Shown here: positions 57,059 through 64,000 of the stretch, piece after piece | Numbering within the stretch: the stretch's first letter is position 1 | Layout of the letters: each line of letters opens with the position of its first letter | Assembly: GCA_014218235.1 (NCBI GenBank) | Contig: CM024766.1 | Coordinates: 49,255,359 to 49,319,358 of the forward strand | Length of the DNA: 64,000 bases | Source: Colocasia esculenta | Taxonomy: Eukaryota > Streptophyta > Magnoliopsida > Alismatales > Araceae | Direction of reading: 5' to 3' | Translations under genes and position numbers: made by a program | The notes under the pieces: generated by a model | The model's input: the letters and a program-made list of their open reading frames with translations, nothing else | The model's database searches: none | Told to the model about the DNA's origin: nothing

Positions 57059-59440
57059 GAGGCGAATCCAGGAAAGATCCAAGCGGTGTTGGAGATGAGC
57101 ACACCGAAGACGATACGCGACGTCTAGTGCCTCACTGGACGCCTCGCGGCACCCAATCGGTTCATGTCCCGAGTTGCCGAGAGATCCTTTCCTTTCATCA
57201 AGTTGTTGCGAGTCTCCAAAGGAGCCTCACTGCAATGGGGGCCGGTGCTGTGGACCCATGACTGCGAAGCAGCATTCACCGAGCTAAAGAAGTACCTGAT
57301 CGCCCCACCGGTCCTCTCGAAACTGGTTCAAGGGGAACAACTGTCCATTTACCTGTCAGTCACTGAACACTCTACCAGTGCGGTCCTGATCAGAGAAGAG
57401 GCAACAGTCCAACACCCAGTGTACTATGTCAGCAAGGTACTGCAAGAGGTGGAAAGGAGGTATCCTGAGTAAAGAAGCTGACCTTGGAACTCATCACGGC
57501 TGCAAGAAAATTGCAGCCTTACTTCCAGGCCCATCCGATCATGTTCCTTACCGATCAGCCATTGAAGATGATCCTACAGCATCTTGAGGCCTCAGGGAGA
57601 CTCATCAAGTGGGCCATTGATATAGGAAAATTTGAGATTGACTTCCACCCAAGAACTGCTATCAAAGCTCAGGCTCTCGCAGACTTTGTGGCAGAGTGTA
57701 CTCTCCCTACCAAGAAGGATCCTCCACTAGTGGATGAACCACCGTGGGAACTCTACATAGACGGGTCCTCTTGTGTCACAGGGAGTGGCATGAGGCTGGT
57801 CCTCACCACCCCAGAAGGGTTGGAATTCTAGTACACCCTTCGATTCTGCTTTACGACATCCAACAATGTGGCCGAGTATGAAGCTCTATTGTCCAGAATC
57901 AGAATGGCCAAGCATCTCGGTGCTCTTCAACTATGGGCCTTCAGCGATTCGCAGCTCGTCGCTAATCAGGTCAACGGATAGTTTGAAGCAAGAGAGCCCC
58001 GCATGGTGCAATACCTTCAACAAGTGAAGTACCAAATATTTGGCTTTCTCTACTTCAAAGTGGTGCACGTTCCACGAGAACAGAACTCATAGGTAGACAC
58101 TTGTCCGACTAGCATCCTCGGGCGATGTCATTCAGTTTGCTTCATATTCGTCGAAGAGCTCACTTCACTGAGCACGAATATGGACTTTGCAGTTATAGGA
58201 GCCATCCAACCAGCCCCGAACTAGAAGGACCCTATCCTGTCCTATCTCCTCTGAGGAGAGCTTCCTTCTGATCAGGCGGAAGCTAGTAGGGTTCGACTGT
58301 GAAGGTAAAGGTTCACTATCATCGAAGGTCAGCTCTACTGATGCTCCCTCTCAAGACCCCTCTTGAAGTGCCTCAGTCCTTCTAAAACGATGCTGGCAAT
58401 CAAAGAGGTGCATGAAGGTCTGTGCGGCAGCCACCTGGGCGGAAGGACCTTGGCACGCAGCATCCTCCGAGTAGGGTTCTGGTGGCCAAGTTTCCAAAAA
58501 GATTGCCTGTCCTACGCGAGGAAGTGCCCGGAATGTTAGAAGTTTGGTTAGCTCATCCACCAGCCTGCCGAACAACTACATTCTCTCTTAGAACTACGAC
58601 CCTTTGCTCGGTGGGGGATTGACATTATGGGACCCTTCCCAGAAGCCCAAGGTAGAAAGAAGTTCCTCTTGGTCGCCTATTTCACCAAGTGGATTGAAGC
58701 TGAACCTGTGGCCACCATCACTGACCAGGCAACCTGGAAGTTCGTGTGGAAGAACATCCTCTACCGATTTGGCATCCCGAAGGTGTTCACCATGGACAAC
58801 GGGAAGCAGTTCGACAACACATTCTTCAAACAAAAGTGCTCAGAGCTGGGCATTTATAATCATTTCACCTCGGTGGCACATCCCTAGGAAAATGGTTTGG
58901 TAGAAAATGTCAACCAAACTCTACTACACGAGATACACACGAGGGTGAAACTGTAGGAGCTTTATGAACGGAAGAATTGTCTAACATTCTTTGGTGCCAC
59001 CGAACAATTGCCCGAGTAGCTACCAGAGAGACTCCCTTCCACTTGGCCTATGACAGAGAAGTTGTGGTGCCTTTGGAAGCTGCTCTCCCAACCCTCCGAA
59101 CAAACCACTTCGATGAAGTAGCCAACAATCGCGCGCTAAGGGAAAACCTGGACATGCTCGGTGAACGTTAGAGTGACGCCAGCATCAAGTTGGTTTCCTA
59201 TCAACAGCGACTCACGCAATACTACAACTCTAGGGTTCGTGAGTGGCACTTGTTCGAAGGAGGTCTGGTCCTACACCATTGCTTTGCTTCGGATCCCTGA
59301 AGCGCAACCGGCAAGCTGGCCCCAAAATGGGAAGGACCTTATAAGATCATCTAGGTTCTCGGAAAAGGGTCCTACAAGTTGTCTACCCTTAGTGGCGAGA
59401 CCATACCTGGAACCTGGCATATGTCAAATTTAAAGGCCTA
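57059..59440 (+). pseudogene. pol: Element G pol remnant (Tat-type gypsy): RT end, RNase H, second RNase H, integrase
   Basis: The frame starts inside the RT thumb (ANPGKIQAVLEMSTPKT), cut by the D LTR, and continues into RNase H (LSIYLSVTEHSTSAVLIREE). After a frameshift near 57475 the RNase H end follows. Next is the additional RNase H (WELYIDGSSCVTGSGMRLVL, near 57750; NNVAEYEALL; DSQLVANQVNG) that marks Tat elements. Integrase shows the HHCC region near 58400, RWGIDIMGPFPE at 58610, FTMDNGKQFDN at 58790 and *ENGLVENVNQTLL at 58886. More than ten in-frame stops and further frameshifts after 58980 show strong decay. The gag, protease and most of RT are absent from the window. Confidence 0.85.
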
Positions 59441-59824
59441 CTATTCGTAAGTGCCTCTTGTAGCTTCCTTTATCAAATAGAGATCTCTTTCTTTCCTACC
59501 TGTTAGGGGAGACAGGTGTTCGAACAACCCCTAGCTTATTCCAAACTCTTCAGCTTGGAAGGCTTGCACAGTACCTAAAAACTCTAGTTACTCCGACGAA
59601 TTCTGATTCAATAAAAAAACTGGCACGAAAAGAGAGAGGATCAAAAAGAGGGACACTTTGTTCGTTCATTTGAAAAAGTTTGTACAAGGGCAAGTTACAC
59701 TCCAACAACAACAAAAAAAGAGAGATACATAAGTGCAAGGCCTAAGGCCCTTGCTCGAAAGGACCGGCGCGCTCGGCGTTAGATGGAATCTGCCCTGCTC
59801 AGAAGCTTGCAAAGCGGACCCCAT
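59441..59824. other. Element G spacer between integrase and antisense gene
   Basis: This is a short non-coding stretch with A-rich runs near 59610-59720. No gene is recognised. Confidence 0.6.
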
Positions 59825-62443
59825 CTAGGCGAGGGTCCCGTGTTCTTCGGCGGCACTCCTGAAGAGCCGCGTCGAAAGCCTCTTGGGCATACTCCACCGT
59901 GGCGTGGTGACAAGCTCGGCGGTCACCAACCTCGATGCCGACCTCATAGCAAGCCGCGCCATATTGCTCCAAGTCCTCTTGGAACTCCAGCCCAGCTTTG
60001 TACGCGGCGACGCCTCGAGCTTCAGCTTAGCCTCAGTGGCAGCAAGCTTCAGCTCAGAAGCCTTCAGCACGGCACGGAGGTCGTCAATATCCTTTTGCTG
60101 CTCAGCTTCACGACGATGGCTCTGCTCCTCACATTCTATCGAAGCCATAACCTCGGCATCCCAAAGGATTTGCTGAAGGTACGCCTGCATGGTCAGCTTC
60201 CACAGTGCCTCCACTGACCGCATGATGCCACGGGCAAGCTCGTCGACGTTGATGTTGGGGTTCTCCCCTTCCGAGGAAGACGCTGCGCCTCCCTTTACAG
60301 CAGCATCTTCTGCGGCTTCCCCTTGACACCGCATGAGCACCTCCAGCTACTCGGCGATGGGGCAGGGGGCAAGGCTGATGCAAAAGTGGGACTACGGACA
60401 ACGTAAATTCGACGATAATGACATCTTTATGGCTTCACGAAGAGTTCCCACATTATTGATGTATTTAGTTTAGTTATTTGAGTATTTGATTGTAAGAATA
60501 AGGCCCAAATGAGGCCCAATAGTACATTTCCTATTTCTGGTCATTTTAGGTGAGAATTGTGCCCTATTTTTAGGTCTAAAGGTATTTTAGTCAAAAAGGA
60601 ATCAAAGTAGGGTTAGTGTTAGTCTAACTCCTATAAATAATCTTGTAGTCTCTCTTTTGAAGGGATGAATAATGGAATACAGAAATTGTGAACCCAAAGC
60701 AATGTAGCTCCTTCTTCCTCCCCCCGGTGGATTCCGGTTTTCCTCTCTTCTCTCCCCGATGGATTCCGGCTTCTCTTCCTCCTTCTTCACCCCCTCTTTG
60801 CTATCCCGCATCAAAGGCCCTGGTCGAAGGACCTACTCGGAGGCACTCCAAATCCACCTCCAAATGAGCCTCCGAAGGCATGGCGGAATACTTCTCTGCG
60901 AATACCGTTGTTAAGGGCATGCAGTCTTTGTCTGGCTCCACCCCAACATCGTCCTCCTCAGCCGCCTGCCCGGTAGGAGCCATAGGCTCTTCTGCCACGT
61001 CATCGACGGCCTCCCTCGCCGCCGTGGCCTTCGGGTCCTCGACATCACCCACAGTCACCCCTTGTGGGATCGTCACCTTACCGTGGTCCTCTGATTGCTC
61101 GAGAAGGCCCACGACTATCTGCTCCACTGCAGACACTGTCGCAGCCACCTCCGTAGTATAGGCTAAGGCCAGCACCTCCCCCGCGGACACCTCCTGTGCC
61201 CTTAGGGCGAGCGCCATGATCGGGGCCCCCTCCACAGCTGTCATCACCCCGCTTCCGCCAGCAGAAGCCAAGGGCTCCAATGCCCCACTGAGTTCCTCCG
61301 CGGAGCCCCTATCAGACTGGTCATCAACGATGACCATGTCTCCACTGCCAAGGAGACCCATCTCCAAGAGCTCCCCTTCTATGGTTGGGGGCTCCACCAC
61401 AGCTGATGTCAGCCTCGGCTTCTTCTTCTCGGCCGCCTTCACCAACTTCTTCCTCTTTTGAAGCTGGAGTTGGAGGGGCAACATCCTCCTCTTCCTCGGC
61501 CTCCCTCCTCGGGGTCACAGCCTCCTTCCGAAGACTGATCTTCAAGGCCTTCTGCCTAGAAGATTGGCCCCCAACCGCTGTATAGACGCCCTCCACTATC
61601 ATTTTTGACACGTCCTCACCAACATACATCAAATATAACTTGACGGGGATCTGTTCGGCAAATAGGGCCTGGTCTTTCTGGTTCCGACCAGCGGCCACCT
61701 CTACGAAATCTGCAGAAATCAAACAGAGTCAAGAGGGATTCATTAAGTCAAACGGAAGATGAGGAAGAAAAGAAGAAGAATTATCACATGCTCGGCTCAG
61801 CTTGTGCTTAACAAGCTTATGCTCGGCCAACAACAGCTCGGCCTTGTGCACAAGCACCTTGGACAACTCCATAGAAGCCTTGGCCTCATCCTAGATCAGG
61901 AAGGGCATGACATCCACCCTCTTGAGCGGTTCATTCACCCGAACAGGGAACCCCTACTCTAGGGGTCTAGTCCCCTTCTTCTGACCAACGAAGAAGAGGC
62001 GTCAAGTCCACCCCTTATTGTTCGACAGATGGGGGGAAAAATTGATCTGCATCATGTTCGGTCGGTGCTTGGTGTATATGATGTCGTACCCCGATTGTGA
62101 AGACGACGCCAAGCTGAAATGGTTCGGGAATAGGTCCGTCGAAGCTTGGAGCCCCTTCTTCCGGCACATGATGCAGAAGACGAAAATCGTCCTCCATGAA
62201 TTTGGCATCAGTTGGATGGGGGCTACCTTCCAAGCGTTCAGTAGGTCCCGACCGATCTCCGGCACCGGCAGTCGGAACCCTACCTCCAAGTGGTCTAGGG
62301 AAAGCATGAAACAACCCACTTTTGTCAGTCAGGTATGTCTGATCTTCACGCATCAGGACGATGTCGTACTCCTCCCCGATGCGGAATCGTTCTTGGAGGC
62401 CTTCAAAGCATCAGTACTTCATGGCCTTCATCTTTGCCAGTGA
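59825..62443 (-). pseudogene. Antisense gene of element G with Transposase_28-like domain
   Basis: Read on the minus strand from the right, RFRIGEEYDIVLMRED is followed, after a frameshift near 62320, by LEVGFRLPVPEIGRDLLNAWKVAPIQLMPNSWRTIFVFCIMC. This is the pattern of the 'putative gypsy type transposon' domain (Transposase_28, PF04195). An acidic, alanine-rich middle (61720-60820) and a coiled-coil C-terminus (QQKDIDDLRAVLKASELKLAATEAKLKLEAS, near 60060) follow. A 438-bp solo LTR sits inside it and an S-family LTR cuts its 5' part at 62504. An antisense ORF between integrase and 3' LTR is a known feature of Tat elements. Its role is unknown. Confidence 0.75.
60376..60813 (+). mobile_element. 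Small solo LTR (family T), 438 bp
   Basis: It begins TGATGC and ends GCATCA, a 6-bp terminal inverted repeat, and is flanked by the exact duplication AAGGC (60371-60375 and 60814-60818). A CTATAAATAA TATA box at 60631-60640 sets plus orientation. Size and layout fit a small copia or TRIM LTR. It interrupts the antisense gene of element G. Confidence 0.85.
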
Positions 62444-62503
62444 CTACCCGCTGGTCTTCACGACAACCTTTCTCTCCCTCTGTGCCATCGGTGCTAGAGT
62501 CGA

Positions 62504-64000
62504 TGTCACGTCCCGAGAATTACGCAGTGGATATTAGTTCGAAGAATTCGAGTCGATATTCGAGACGTGGACAGTCGGTAAATAAGCCTCTAGCTAGCAT
62601 GCACTAAATGTGTATCAACACAACATCATAATAGGGCCCAAATGTTGAACTCAATATAAATTGTATTCAAATTAAAACTAGTACATGACTAAGACTCAAT
62701 AAAAAGGAAAGTATATAATACCTCACTTCCTACGACACTGTTCTAACACTCAAATGATCTAACTATAGACAGACTCATAATTGGAACGCTCATCACTCGG
62801 ATGCATTCCCATCCTCGACTTGCTCTTCCTCTTAAACTTCATAGTCACCTAAATTGGGTAAAAGTAGGGGGATGAGCAAACTAGCCCAGTAGGATTTATA
62901 TCTCAATGTGCGGGCAATGATATAAGTGATTAACATTTTAGAACTAGGTAAGCACGATGAATGTCATGATATGCGTGTACGAATAAAACAGATTTAAAAC
63001 ATGATGCATGAAACAAACTAGATAGAGTGATCAAGATAGAATAAGATCTGGAATGATATAACAAGAGAGAACTAACAATATATCACTTTGTATAAGCACA
63101 CAAGATTTCACTTGATGTCAATAGTTTACAAGAACGCAAGATATCACTAGTTGCAATAAATGTAGGATGGCCATATCACGCAAGCAAGCAAGCAAGATTG
63201 CACAAGCACGATCAAGTAACACTAATCAGGCACGTAAACACTAATGTACACCAAGGAAAGATCCACCAAGAGTGCACACAGGCCACGTGTATGTGGTTAT
63301 GTATCTAACATTCAAAAAGCAAGAAAGTACTCCTAGCGCAGATGCAATGCCAATAATCATTATACCCCATGGTTAACAGTATATCTATGACTCGCCGTCA
63401 TTGGGGCTAGATTGGAGCCCTTGGACACACGCCGTGCCCTGTCAGCATCTCATGTAAAATTTTAAATGTAGATACCCACAGTCATTAATAATGGCCAATG
63501 AGAGTTTCAATAAGTAGGCATGTGTAATGTCATGTTCATGTTGATGATGGGAACAAGTAATAAGTAACTGAACATGATTTCATGATAACAATGGTCAAGA
63601 GATAAATTCGGTAGCTGAACGGTACAATTTATAATTTAGTTCAATCTTTACGATAATGGCTTTAGTCTAGATTGTAATTCATGCTCACGAGAACAAGAAG
63701 AGAAAGGAAGTGCACGCTAGAGATGTATAAGTGTGTAGTGATGTATACGTGTCAATTCACAATCCGTCGGTCTCAAACTCTCGGAAAACACTTAACATGA
63801 TGGCATGCAAAGATCAATGTATTGAACTACATATGGGTTTATCAGATTTTAAGATAATATTTATCATTTAAATCAAGCTAGATTGGTAACAAGAGCAAAT
63901 CACAAGCTTCATGTATGGTCATATCATTAAGAAAGCAATTAGAATAATATTCATGTAATTAAGGATTTTTCAATGGGTTAAACACTTTTAAGCCATTAAA
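62504..64000 (-). mobile_element. LTR of family S, copy S2, cut by window edge
   Basis: It starts TGTCACGTCCCGAG and aligns with S1 from 13806 to about 15461, lacking roughly 150 bp present in S1 near 15026-15180. The preceding 5 bp, GTCGA (62499-62503), are the presumed left target duplication. Whether it is a solo LTR or one end of a full element cannot be told here. It interrupts the 5' part of the G antisense gene. Confidence 0.85.

Overview
This window is plant nuclear DNA made almost entirely of LTR retrotransposons. I see no host single-copy gene, rRNA or tRNA gene. The families are typical of flowering plants: Ty3/gypsy Tat-type elements (gag-protease-RT-RNase H plus a second RNase H, and cargo genes on the opposite strand), one Ty3/gypsy Tekay/Del-type chromovirus with a C-terminal chromodomain, and two Ty1/copia Sirevirus-type elements with repeated AAAAGGGGGAGA polypurine tracts. 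The species cannot be named from the sequence.

Layout. Positions 1-778 are the end of an LTR (element H) that runs off the left edge. A short purine-rich tandem repeat follows, then element A (minus strand): gag-protease at 1074-4832 and its LTR up to 7499. From 7500 to 57058 lies element D, a minus-strand Sirevirus-like element with gag but no pol. Its left LTR is split into three pieces (7500-8497, 11174-11567, 50320-50661), its gag is at 52889-55210 and its right LTR at 55370-57058. Two insertions split the left LTR. One is a 2671-bp solo LTR (P, 8498-11168, duplication CTGCT). The other is the whole of element B (11568-50314), a plus-strand Tat element with 1250-bp LTRs. Inside B, a 3822-bp solo LTR (S1, 13806-17627, duplication GTCCG) cuts gag, and the chromovirus C (LTRs 22771-24917 and 40314-42459) cuts pol within the second RNase H. 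Inside C sits the Sirevirus E (25049-35580, duplication GGAAA). To the right of D is element G (57059-62503), a Tat pol remnant with an antisense Transposase_28-type gene, itself hit by a 438-bp solo LTR (60376-60813, duplication AAGGC) and, at 62504, by a second LTR of the S family that runs off the right edge.

The nesting order G > D > B > C > E is supported by target-site duplications, by empty sites preserved in paired LTRs or in a second copy, and by LTR-to-LTR divergence judged by eye (D most diverged, E least). Nearly every coding region is broken, mainly by in-frame TAG/TGA/TAA codons. The exception is a 391-codon ORF at 32784-33959, in the third-ORF position of Sirevirus E.

The most unusual content is of three kinds. 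(1) The intact third ORF of E is preceded by its own cluster of CTGTCGACAG palindromes and a TATA-like box, spaced as in the LTR promoter. (2) Element B carries two intron-containing antisense genes related to plant mobile-domain proteins (43160-45309 and 46459-47834). (3) Regulatory-looking palindromes are shared between unrelated families: CTGTCGACAG in both Sireviruses, GTCGCGAC in several gypsy LTRs.
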